Shown piece after piece: positions 40,892-47,991 of a stretch of DNA of 60,633 bases. The DNA comes from an uncultured Collinsella sp. (lineage in GTDB: Bacteria > Actinomycetota > Coriobacteriia > Coriobacteriales > Coriobacteriaceae). Within the stretch, counting starts at the first letter, position 1. Every line of letters begins with the position of its first letter. The notes beneath the pieces were generated by a model. It did no database searches, was not told the DNA's origin, and was given only the letters and a program-made list of their open reading frames with translations. The position numbers and the translations under genes were made by a program. The stretch lies in the NCBI GenBank assembly GCA_900767675.1, contig CAAFZX010000005.1, positions 1 through 60,633 on the forward strand, read 5' to 3'.

Positions 40892-40968
40892 TGGTCGGGT
40901 TGACTGGATTTGAACCAGCGACCCCTGCGTCCCGAACGCAGTGCTCTACCAAACTGAGCCACAACCCG
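40892..40968 (-). tRNA. tRNA-Pro (anticodon CGG)
   Basis: A 77-base cloverleaf with acceptor CGGGTTG/CAACCCG, anticodon stem CTGCG/CGCAG, loop TTCGGGA and encoded CCA. An extended -10 (TGTTACTAT) lies just upstream. Confidence 0.96.
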
Positions 40969-41005
40969 TTAGCTCGACTATAGTAACAAAGTTTTTCGCC
41001 GCGTG

Positions 41006-41914
41006 CTAGAGAAATTTTAATTTCTTTGTCGCTTCAATGCGAACCGTGTTGGGAATGAGCTCCGTCGCGCAGGACCACCAGCCGTTTTGCAGGGCAGCGT
41101 CGGCAAGCCTTTCGGCCGTGGCGGCGGTGTCGCAAATGGCAAACGAGCAGGCACCCGAACCGCACACGTTTGCGGCAATGGTACCGTCCTGTGAACGAAG
41201 CCAGTCAAGCACCGTTTGAATCCGCGGCTCCATCTGCGCGGAAATGACTCCCAGGTTGTTGTGGACGAGCGTGTAGGCCGCCTCTGCGTCTCCCGAACGA
41301 AGGGCAGATGCGATCGCTCCGGGCTTGTCCGCAGGCGCTGGAGTCTCGTCAAAACGTCGATAGGCTTCAATTGTTGAAACGCTTGCCTCGCGCGGCTTGA
41401 CCAACACGACGGGCATTGCGGGCAGCGCGGGGTACTCAGTTGCCAGCACGTCTCCCCCACCTACGTAGAACGCAGGGCTGGCATGCAAAAAGAAGGGAAC
41501 GTCAGCACCAATGCCCCGCGCAATGTCGTCGAGCGCGGGGTCGGTGCGATCAATTCCCCAGAGCTCCGCCAAGGCAACAATGACCGCGGCCGCATCCGTC
41601 GAGGGGCCGCCCAAGCCGGCGCACAATGGAATGCGCTTCTCAATCGTCACGCAGATGTTTGCCTCGCGACCATAATGCTCGGCCATAGCAGCAGCTGCAC
41701 GATACGCCGTATTCTTTTGCATAGGAAAGTCGGATGCCGGAATCGTCTGGACGGTCAGCGCCTGTGCCGGCGTGACCGTCACGGTATCGACAAGACCGAC
41801 GGCTGCCATCAGGGAATCGACCCTGTGATAGCCGCGGGCGTCACGCTCGGTATGAACCCCCAGATAGAGGTTGATCTTTGCCGGCGCGAAAAGGGTCAGG
41901 GACCAATCGGTCAC
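41006..41914 (-). CDS. ispE: 4-diphosphocytidyl-2-C-methyl-D-erythritol kinase
   Basis: IspE (302 aa) phosphorylates CDP-methylerythritol in the MEP pathway. The GHMP-kinase motifs are APAKINLYLGV at the N terminus, PLCAGLGGPSTDAAA near residue 95 and VCGSGACSFAI near 250. The ATP loop is usually GLGGGSSD; here the third Gly and a Ser are replaced (GGPST). The gene follows veg by 2 bases, as veg and ispE are also close in Bacillus. The other MEP genes ispD and ispF are 16 kb away. Confidence 0.93.
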   Translation of the reverse strand: MTDWSLTLFAPAKINLYLGVHTERDARGYHRVDSLMAAVGLVDTVTVTPAQALTVQTIPASDFPMQKNTAYRAAAAMAEHYGREANICVTIEKRIPLCAGLGGPSTDAAAVIVALAELWGIDRTDPALDDIARGIGADVPFFLHASPAFYVGGGDVLATEYPALPAMPVVLVKPREASVSTIEAYRRFDETPAPADKPGAIASALRSGDAEAAYTLVHNNLGVISAQMEPRIQTVLDWLRSQDGTIAANVCGSGACSFAICDTAATAERLADAALQNGWWSCATELIPNTVRIEATKKLKFL

Positions 41915-41916
41915 CG

Positions 41917-42213
41917 CTAGTGCTCCTCGAGCTGATTGCCGAGCGGGGTAAAAATGTGCTCGCCGCTCTCGGGGTCGAACAGCTCGACCTGGCCGGTGAG
42001 AACATCAATATACTGGTAGGACTGACGCGACTTGCGGCCACGGCGCTCGTCGACCTCGACGATAAAGACTGCCGGATGGACGCTCTTGATGGTGCCCATG
42101 CGCTCGACGACGCGGGTGCGGCCCATGTTGGCCTTCACCTTAACGCGATCGCCCACCATATCGGTCAGCTTCTCGTGGATGTCGTCGACGTGATTGACTT
42201 CCATCTCTTCCAT
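41917..42213 (-). CDS. veg: Veg family protein
   Basis: This 98-residue protein matches the Veg family (PF06257), whose Bacillus member promotes biofilm formation by an unclear route. The pattern GDRVKVKANMGRTRVVERMG followed by HPAVFIVEVDE and SYQYIDVLTGQVEL is typical of its beta-barrel core. The start at 42213 follows GGAGG at 8 bases. It forms a tight pair with ispE, supporting the assignment. The leader has its own promoter and a short U-tailed hairpin. Confidence 0.87.
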   Translation of the reverse strand: MEEMEVNHVDDIHEKLTDMVGDRVKVKANMGRTRVVERMGTIKSVHPAVFIVEVDERRGRKSRQSYQYIDVLTGQVELFDPESGEHIFTPLGNQLEEH

Positions 42214-42244
42214 GAACAGGGCCTCCAGAAGGTGCAATTCAAAA

Positions 42245-42260
42245 AGGGGATAATACCCCT
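42245..42260 (-). terminator. Short leader hairpin before veg
   Basis: AGGGG/CCCCT with loop TATTAT is followed by TTTTTG on the minus strand, between the promoter and the veg ribosome-binding site. It could be a weak attenuator. Confidence 0.5.
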
Positions 42261-42280
42261 AAGATAGACAAAACTCTAAT

Positions 42281-42310
42281 ACTATAGCACCCTGTTGCCG
42301 CTATACGCAA
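42281..42310 (-). promoter_or_regulatory. Promoter of veg-ispE
   Basis: TTGCGT (42305-42310) and TATAGT (42281-42286) are 18 bases apart. Confidence 0.6.
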
Positions 42311-42345
42311 GTAGCTAAATAAGCCCCGTCCAAAATTGACTACTT
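42309..42345 (-). repeat. Stop-codon hairpin repeat, variant after dtd
   Basis: AAGTAG and CTACTT pair around a loop with TTGGACGGGGCTT. The AA of the dtd stop codon (TAA at 42344-42346) belongs to the stem, as in the other copies. Confidence 0.55.
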
Positions 42346-42790
42346 ACAGATTGTCTGTGTCCAGAACGATGGTGAATGGACCGTCGTTGACGAGGTCGAC
42401 CTTCATGTCGGCGCCGAAGATGCCATGCGCTACGTGCTCGACGTCCTCGCGCACAAGCGTCAGGAAGTACTCGTAGAGCTCGTTGGCGACATCGGGGGCG
42501 CCGGCATCCGTAAACGATGGACGGCGGCCGTGACGGCAATCGGCGAACAGCGTGAACTGCGACACCACAAGAACCTCGCCGTCGACATCGGCAAGTGCCA
42601 GGTTGGTCTTACCGTTCTCGTCCTCGTTAATACGCAAGCCGCGGAGCTTGCCCCACAGCTTATCAGCCTCGGCGCGCGTGTCGCCGTGGCCCACGCCCAA
42701 CAGCACCAGATAGCCGCGCCCAATTTTGCCCACGTACTCGCCGTCGACCGTCACGCCGGCGTTGAGCACGCGCTGAACCACCGCACGCAC
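42344..42790 (-). CDS. dtd: D-aminoacyl-tRNA deacylase
   Basis: Dtd (148 aa) removes D-amino acids wrongly attached to tRNA. The active-site motif SQFTLFADCRHGRRPSF is near residue 78. The cross-subunit Gly-cisPro motif is NDGPFT near 135, where NxGPVT is more common. It follows rdgB by 3 bases in the murI-rph-rdgB-dtd series. Confidence 0.95.
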   Translation of the reverse strand: MRAVVQRVLNAGVTVDGEYVGKIGRGYLVLLGVGHGDTRAEADKLWGKLRGLRINEDENGKTNLALADVDGEVLVVSQFTLFADCRHGRRPSFTDAGAPDVANELYEYFLTLVREDVEHVAHGIFGADMKVDLVNDGPFTIVLDTDNL

Positions 42791-42793
42791 GGC

Positions 42794-43435
42794 CTACTCC
42801 TCGCCCGTCAGTTTGGCGGATAGGTGCTCGAGCGCATGGAATCGATGGCTGATGGCGTTCTTCTCGTCCGCCGTGAGCTCGGCCATAGTCTTGCCCGGCG
42901 TATCGACCGGCAGGAACAGCGGGTCGTAGCCAAAGCCGTGATCGCCGCGACCCTCGTGCGCGATAACGCCCTCGCAGGCACCCTCGCCATAGGTGACCAG
43001 GCCGTCCGTATCGATGAGCGCGACGACGCTCATAAAGCGCGCAGTGCGGTCCTCGTCGGCCACGCCCTCCAGATTCACGAGCAGCTTGGCATTGTTGGCG
43101 GCATCGTCGCCGTGAACGCCCGCGTAGCGCGCGCTATACACACCGGGCTCACCGTCCAGCGCGTCGACGACCAGGCCCGAATCGTCGGCAATGGCCATAA
43201 GACCCGTCTCTTCGACGGCAGCCTGCGCCTTGATGATGGCGTTCTCCAAAAACGTCGTGCCGTTTTCCTCGGGGTCCTCAAAATCGCCCAGCTGGCCGAG
43301 CGCCACAAAGCGAACCTCAGGCATGACCTTGCCTAAAATGGCCTCGATCTCGGTGAGCTTATGGGCGTTGCCCGTTGCCACGACAATGGTCACCGCCGGG
43401 TCGAGGGTGTCGATGTCGATCTTCTCAAGTGCCAT
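42794..43435 (-). CDS. rdgB: XTP/dITP diphosphatase (RdgB/HAM1)
   Basis: This 213-residue enzyme hydrolyses non-canonical purine nucleotides such as ITP and XTP to keep them out of DNA and RNA. Family motifs are IVVATGNAHKLTEIEAIL, AIADDSGLVVDALDGEPGVYSARYAG and GDHGFGYDPLF. It continues about 15 residues longer at the N terminus than the E. coli protein. The rph-rdgB neighbourhood is common in Gram-positive bacteria. A dispersed repeat lies between it and rph. Confidence 0.95.
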   Translation of the reverse strand: MALEKIDIDTLDPAVTIVVATGNAHKLTEIEAILGKVMPEVRFVALGQLGDFEDPEENGTTFLENAIIKAQAAVEETGLMAIADDSGLVVDALDGEPGVYSARYAGVHGDDAANNAKLLVNLEGVADEDRTARFMSVVALIDTDGLVTYGEGACEGVIAHEGRGDHGFGYDPLFLPVDTPGKTMAELTADEKNAISHRFHALEHLSAKLTGEE

Positions 43436-43526
43436 GAGTGGTCTCCTTGTCTCTATAGCAATGCCGCGCCGAGGGCGACGAGGGCCTCCGCCTCTCCCCT
43501 CTCAATCAACGGCAGTCTTATACTTC

Positions 43527-43582
43527 GACGTTTTCCCAGATAAAACCTGCCAAAATAAACCTGTCCCTTTTTGGCAGGTTAG
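43527..43582 (-). repeat. Stop-codon hairpin repeat, copy 6 (long form)
   Basis: On the minus strand AACCTGCCAAAA pairs with TTTTGGCAGGTT around AGGGACAGGTTTA, followed by TTATCTGGGaAAACGTC. It is nearly identical over 55 bases to the copy at 12555-12609. The rph stop codon (TAA, 43579-43581) lies in the stem. Confidence 0.85.
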
Positions 43583-44304
43583 GCGATGGCTTGGCGCTGA
43601 AGCTCGATGAGCTCGGCGATGCCTTTGTCGCCCAAGTCGAGCAGGGCGTTGAGGCGCTTACGGTCAAAGGGCGCCTGCTCGCCAGTGCCCTGGAGCTCGA
43701 TCATCTCACCGGTGTCGGTGGCGACGAGGTTCATGTCGACTTCGGCATGGCTGTCCTCGGAATAATCGAGGTCAAGCAGCGTATTGCCGTCGACAACGCC
43801 CATGGAGATGGCGGCCACCTGGCCGGTAAGCGGGATGCGCTCGATCTTGCCCGCCTCGACCCACATGGCGAGGGCGTCGTGCAGCGCCACCCAGGCGCCG
43901 GTAATGCTCGCCGTACGCGTACCGCCATCGGCCTGAATCACATCGCAGTCGACGGTGACGGTGTACTCGCCGAGCGCTTTCATGTTGACGACGGTACGCA
44001 GGCTGCGGCCAATGAGGCGCTCGATCTCCATGGAGCGACCCTTGCGGTTGGCATGCTCGCGCTTGCAGCGCTTGCCGGTCGACGTCGGCAGCATGGCGTA
44101 TTCCGCGGTCACCCAGCCGGCCTTAGCTCCCTTTCGCCAGCCCGGCACGCCCTCCTCGATAGTGGCGGCGCACAGCACGCGCGTGTCGCCAAACTCGGCC
44201 AAACACGAGCCGTGGGCGTGCTTCATGACGCCACGGGTGAGCTTAACGGGGCGCAACTCGTTGGCGGCGCGGCCGTTGGCGCGGTTGACCTGCATGTACT
44301 CCAT
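43579..44304 (-). CDS. rph: Ribonuclease PH
   Basis: RNase PH (241 aa) trims tRNA 3' ends by phosphorolysis. Conserved stretches include GDTRVLCAATIEEGVPGWRKG, REHANRKGRSMEIERLIGRS and DCDVIQADGGTRTASITGA. The length is normal and the C-terminal portion is complete, unlike the frameshifted gene of some E. coli strains. The start follows AAAGGA. Confidence 0.96.
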   Translation of the reverse strand: MEYMQVNRANGRAANELRPVKLTRGVMKHAHGSCLAEFGDTRVLCAATIEEGVPGWRKGAKAGWVTAEYAMLPTSTGKRCKREHANRKGRSMEIERLIGRSLRTVVNMKALGEYTVTVDCDVIQADGGTRTASITGAWVALHDALAMWVEAGKIERIPLTGQVAAISMGVVDGNTLLDLDYSEDSHAEVDMNLVATDTGEMIELQGTGEQAPFDRKRLNALLDLGDKGIAELIELQRQAIA

Positions 44305-44359
44305 AGAAATATCCTTTCGGCAAAAGGTGAAGGTGGGCCTTTGGTCGGTGACCTTATAT

Positions 44360-45244
44360 CTATTTCAGTTCGTCGATATCGATATGTTCGATGCTCTTGA
44401 GCGGCTGACCAAAGATAAAGCTGCCCGCCACCGCAAACTCGGCAATGTTATCGGCCGTCGTGGCAAAACGATGCTGCGGCTCGGCGGCGACGCCCGCCAG
44501 CTGCTCGCGGCGCGTGAGGATATCGGTCAGCTCTCGTGTGGTCTCCTCGGCGGAACTCACGACGCGCACCCCAGACCCCAGCGCATGGCGGATAGGTCCC
44601 ACCAACAGCGGAAAATGCGTACAGCCGAGCACCACGGTATCGATACCGTGGTCGCGCAGCGGCTCAACCGTGGCACCCACCAGCGCACGTACGGCAGGCG
44701 TATCGAAGATGTCCTCGTTCTCAAGCCACTGTTCCTGCAGATGCGCACCCGAGGCGAGCTCGTGCTCAACGACCTCGACAAAGCTCGAGGCAGGACAACC
44801 GTATACATCGACGCCGGCATCTAGATCCTGGATGGCGCGCGTGTAGGCGCCCGAGCGAATGGTGAGGTTGGTGGCGAGCACGCCCACCCGGCGCGTGCGG
44901 GTGCTGTTGATTGCCGCGCGTGCGCCCGGTGCGATCACACCGATCACAGGAACGTCGAGCACCTGCTGGGCCAGACGCAACGCCGCGGCCGTTGCCGTGT
45001 TGCAGGCGATGACCATAATCTTGACGTCGTGCTTCGAAAGCCAACGACCCGCCTGCAACGCAAACGAGCGCACCTCATCCTCGGTGCGGGTGCCGTAGGG
45101 GCAGCGCTTGGTGTCACCAAAGTAGTAGACGGACTCGTGCGGCAGCGCCGTCGCGATGGCGCGCGCAACCGTCAGACCGCCCAAACCAGAATCGAATACG
45201 CCAATAGGGCGCGTGTCCCCGGCCAGATTCTTGATATCGGACAT
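44360..45244 (-). CDS. murI: Glutamate racemase
   Basis: MurI (294 aa) makes D-glutamate for peptidoglycan. The two catalytic cysteines lie in MVIACNTATAAALRL near residue 85 and VVLGCTHFPLLV near 200. The N terminus has IGVFDSGLGGLTVARAI. The ribosome-binding site GAGG is only 2 bases from the chosen ATG, but no better start is in frame. A 55-base gap leads to rph. Confidence 0.95.
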   Translation of the reverse strand: MSDIKNLAGDTRPIGVFDSGLGGLTVARAIATALPHESVYYFGDTKRCPYGTRTEDEVRSFALQAGRWLSKHDVKIMVIACNTATAAALRLAQQVLDVPVIGVIAPGARAAINSTRTRRVGVLATNLTIRSGAYTRAIQDLDAGVDVYGCPASSFVEVVEHELASGAHLQEQWLENEDIFDTPAVRALVGATVEPLRDHGIDTVVLGCTHFPLLVGPIRHALGSGVRVVSSAEETTRELTDILTRREQLAGVAAEPQHRFATTADNIAEFAVAGSFIFGQPLKSIEHIDIDELK

Positions 45245-45297
45245 TACCTCACCAGATTCTCTCTCGAAAAGACATATCCAAGTGCGGCGACGCCGCG

Positions 45298-46209
45298 CTA
45301 CGAACGCGCCGTGACCAGCAGCTCTGCCGTCGCCGCCCAACCGTCGACAATTTTGCCGCGCGTAACGAAAGCGTTCTCGCAAGAAGCCAGGAACTCGGGC
45401 GCGCCGGCGCTCGTCAGGCCATTCTCGACCAGGCAGAACGTGCCCACGTGATCGGCCATGTAGAAGTCGGACTCGGAATCGCCGAGCGCGAGCGTCTCCT
45501 CGCGCTCGATCCCCAGGTGCTCGCAGAAGCGCGCAATGGCGACGCCTTTGTTGAGGCCCGCGGGGTTGATGTTGAATGCACGACCGTCCTCGACGCGATC
45601 GAGCTCGAGCGTCGTCGGCTTGGACAGATGCGTCAGGTGACCGTTACAGGCCCACACCAGGCCACAGCCGGCCTCGTCGAGGATGGCCTGCGCCTCGTCA
45701 TCGGGGATGTCGCCGCGCATGCCGACGGTAACCTCGCGGTACTTGTAGCCGGTCGACATGTCGTTGTGATACTCGATCTTGTGCGGCCAGCGGGCGAGGA
45801 TCTTCTCGCACACGCCAGTCTGCTCGATCACCTGGTGCGGCGTGAGACCGCAAGATGGGTCGTAGGGCATATCGCCGGTCAGATACTCCCAATCGTTGGC
45901 CTTGAGATCGTACATGACCAGGCCACCCATCTCACCAATGTAGGAGTTGAGGCCGAGCACGCGCGCATCCTCGTGGATCATGGTGCGGTTGCGGCCCGAG
46001 GTGGGAACCACTTGGATGCCGGCGCGAGCAAGTGCCACGACAGCCTCGACGAGCTTGGTCGAGGGGTTGCCGTCGTTGTCGCGCAGCACGCACGAGCCGG
46101 GTGCGAGCATCGTAGCATCCAGGTCGGTAAAGACGTACTTAACCTTGGCCAAGCGCTCGCGCATCTCGCCCGAAAGCTCGGCGACGGTCGGCAGGGTGTT
46201 GTGGGACAT
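45298..46209 (-). CDS. HAD-superfamily (Cof-type) phosphatase
   Basis: The 303-residue cytosolic protein has the HAD core: motif I FTDLDATML near residue 28 (nucleophile Asp first), motif II in VVPTSGR, the Lys of motif III in GLNKGVAIA and motif IV LGDSESDFYMAD near 250. The cap between about 95 and 200 is of the C2 type, as in Cof/sucrose-phosphatase-like enzymes. Substrates of this group are sugar phosphates or cofactors and cannot be predicted. The start at 46209 follows CGGAG. It lies downstream of murE and upstream of murI. Confidence 0.88.
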   Translation of the reverse strand: MSHNTLPTVAELSGEMRERLAKVKYVFTDLDATMLAPGSCVLRDNDGNPSTKLVEAVVALARAGIQVVPTSGRNRTMIHEDARVLGLNSYIGEMGGLVMYDLKANDWEYLTGDMPYDPSCGLTPHQVIEQTGVCEKILARWPHKIEYHNDMSTGYKYREVTVGMRGDIPDDEAQAILDEAGCGLVWACNGHLTHLSKPTTLELDRVEDGRAFNINPAGLNKGVAIARFCEHLGIEREETLALGDSESDFYMADHVGTFCLVENGLTSAGAPEFLASCENAFVTRGKIVDGWAATAELLVTARS

Positions 46210-46316
46210 GGTTACTCCGTTTACGTAGAAGGGTTTGGGCTTGGACGGCATGTTTTGATTGAGGGAACACGTTTATGGCGACAGCGCACTCAGGGCGCCT
46301 TCGCCATCATGGTTCA

Positions 46317-47879
46317 TTAGTCAAACTGGGCAACATCGATCAGGCGATTGGCCAACGAAAGGTCGCTCTCGATGGGCACGAACTCGTCGCCCACGTGCAT
46401 GAGCTCCTCGTCACCCTTTGCCAGCAGCAAGACAATGGTGGGAGCATTGGGGTTGACGTACTCCTCGCGCGCCGCCTTGAACGCCGCATGCACAGCGGCT
46501 TCACGGTCGAGGATGATCTCGTTCGGCGTATCGTCGGGAACATGCTCGGCAAGCTCGCGACAGACCTTCATCGGGTCCTCGTGAGCCGGGTCCTCGTTGG
46601 CAAAAATCATCAGGTCGGAATATGGTGCGGCCTCGCGCGGAAGCTGCTCGCGGCGCTCCTGCGCCTTGCCGCCGGCAGCGCCAAACACTGCAATGACTGG
46701 ACTAGTGGGAAACGCGCGCTTGACCGACGAGAAAAGCGAACGGAACGAAAGCTGGTTGTGAGCGTAGTCAACAACACAAATCACGCGGCCATCCTTCGAT
46801 TCCACGACCTCCATGCGGCCCGGCACACGCAGTTTGGAGAGGCCCTTCTTGATAGCTTCGATACCGATGCCGATCTCGTGCGCAGCGGCGATAGCGACCA
46901 GCGCGTTTTCCACGTTAAAGTCGCCCGCGATGCCCAGCAGGACCTTCTCCCCCGCCTCGGACTCGTCGGCACACAGGCCATGCAGGTTAAACTCGATGTT
47001 AAAGCCGACCACGCGGACATCGCTTGCCCACAGGCTTGCCTCGGGATGCTCGACGCCAACGGTCACCAAGCGCTCGGCCGTCGACGCTGCCTCCAGCACA
47101 CGGTCAACCTCTTCGGTGCCCAGATTCACCACGGCGGTCTTTGCCTGGTCAAAGATCCTGAGTTTGCTCTCAAAATAATCCTCAAACGTGGGGTGTTCGA
47201 TCGGCGAGATGTGGTCACGCCCGATGTTGAGGAAGCACGCCACGTCAAACGGTAGATTCTCGACGCGTTGGTACTTGAGCGCCTGGCTCGAGACCTCCAT
47301 GACCATGGACTGGCGACCGGACTCACGGCAGTTGGCGATATGGCGCCAGACCTCGGGGGCCTCTGGCGTGGTATTGGTGCTCTCGTAGCACTCGATACCA
47401 TCGTCGGTACTCACCGAGCCGATCATGCCGCAGGACTCGCCCGCCGCTTTGATAATCGACTGGAGCATAAAAGCGGCCGTGGTCTTTCCCTTGGTACCGG
47501 TGATGCCCACGATCTTGACGTCGTGGTCGGGACGGTCGTAGACCTCCGGCGGCAACAGGGCCATGGCCGTGCGAACGCTATCAACAACCAGCATCGCAGC
47601 ACCGCTCTCCTGCGCCAGCGGCTCCAGAGACTCGACCAGCGACTCTTCGCACACAAATGCGACGGCGCCCGCATCGAGCGCCATGCTCAAAAACGCGGGC
47701 TTAAAGGCAGCGCCTTTGCAAAAGAACACGTCACCTGCCGAGACCGCGCGCGAATCAAACGAGCAGCCGGTCACGGCACGCTCGTCAACCTGCTCTGATG
47801 CGCGCAGCTCGCCGCACACATCGAGAAGCTTGGCAAGCGTATCGACCGTGGTCACGGTCGCGGAATCCGAATGGTGCAT
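46317..47879 (-). CDS. murE: UDP-N-acetylmuramyl-tripeptide synthetase MurE
   Basis: MurE (520 aa) adds the third amino acid to the peptidoglycan stem peptide. It shows the Mur-ligase ATP loop GITGTKGKTTAAF near residue 125, STNTTPEAPEV, the Ser-rich MEVSSQALKY, and the C-terminal ligand domain. The diaminopimelate-selecting DNPR motif is replaced by ANEDPAHEDP, closer to the DNPA form of L-Lys-adding enzymes, so a diamino acid other than meso-DAP (Lys or Orn) is likely. The start follows AGAAAGG. Confidence 0.93.
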   Translation of the reverse strand: MHHSDSATVTTVDTLAKLLDVCGELRASEQVDERAVTGCSFDSRAVSAGDVFFCKGAAFKPAFLSMALDAGAVAFVCEESLVESLEPLAQESGAAMLVVDSVRTAMALLPPEVYDRPDHDVKIVGITGTKGKTTAAFMLQSIIKAAGESCGMIGSVSTDDGIECYESTNTTPEAPEVWRHIANCRESGRQSMVMEVSSQALKYQRVENLPFDVACFLNIGRDHISPIEHPTFEDYFESKLRIFDQAKTAVVNLGTEEVDRVLEAASTAERLVTVGVEHPEASLWASDVRVVGFNIEFNLHGLCADESEAGEKVLLGIAGDFNVENALVAIAAAHEIGIGIEAIKKGLSKLRVPGRMEVVESKDGRVICVVDYAHNQLSFRSLFSSVKRAFPTSPVIAVFGAAGGKAQERREQLPREAAPYSDLMIFANEDPAHEDPMKVCRELAEHVPDDTPNEIILDREAAVHAAFKAAREEYVNPNAPTIVLLLAKGDEELMHVGDEFVPIESDLSLANRLIDVAQFD

Positions 47880-47940
47880 CTTTCACCTTTCTCAGCCATT
47901 TGGCAGGGACGGTTTTTATAGTAACTGAAACGCACCCACG

Positions 47941-47966
47941 CAAAAACGGCTCCCGGAGGAGCCGTT
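47941..47966 (-). terminator. Terminator of asnB
   Basis: AACGGCTCC and GGGAGCCGTT pair with a 3-base loop and are followed by TTTG on the minus strand, 25 bases after asnB. Confidence 0.85.
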
Positions 47967-47991
47967 ACGCGCAGGCGTTCGTAAGCCGAGG

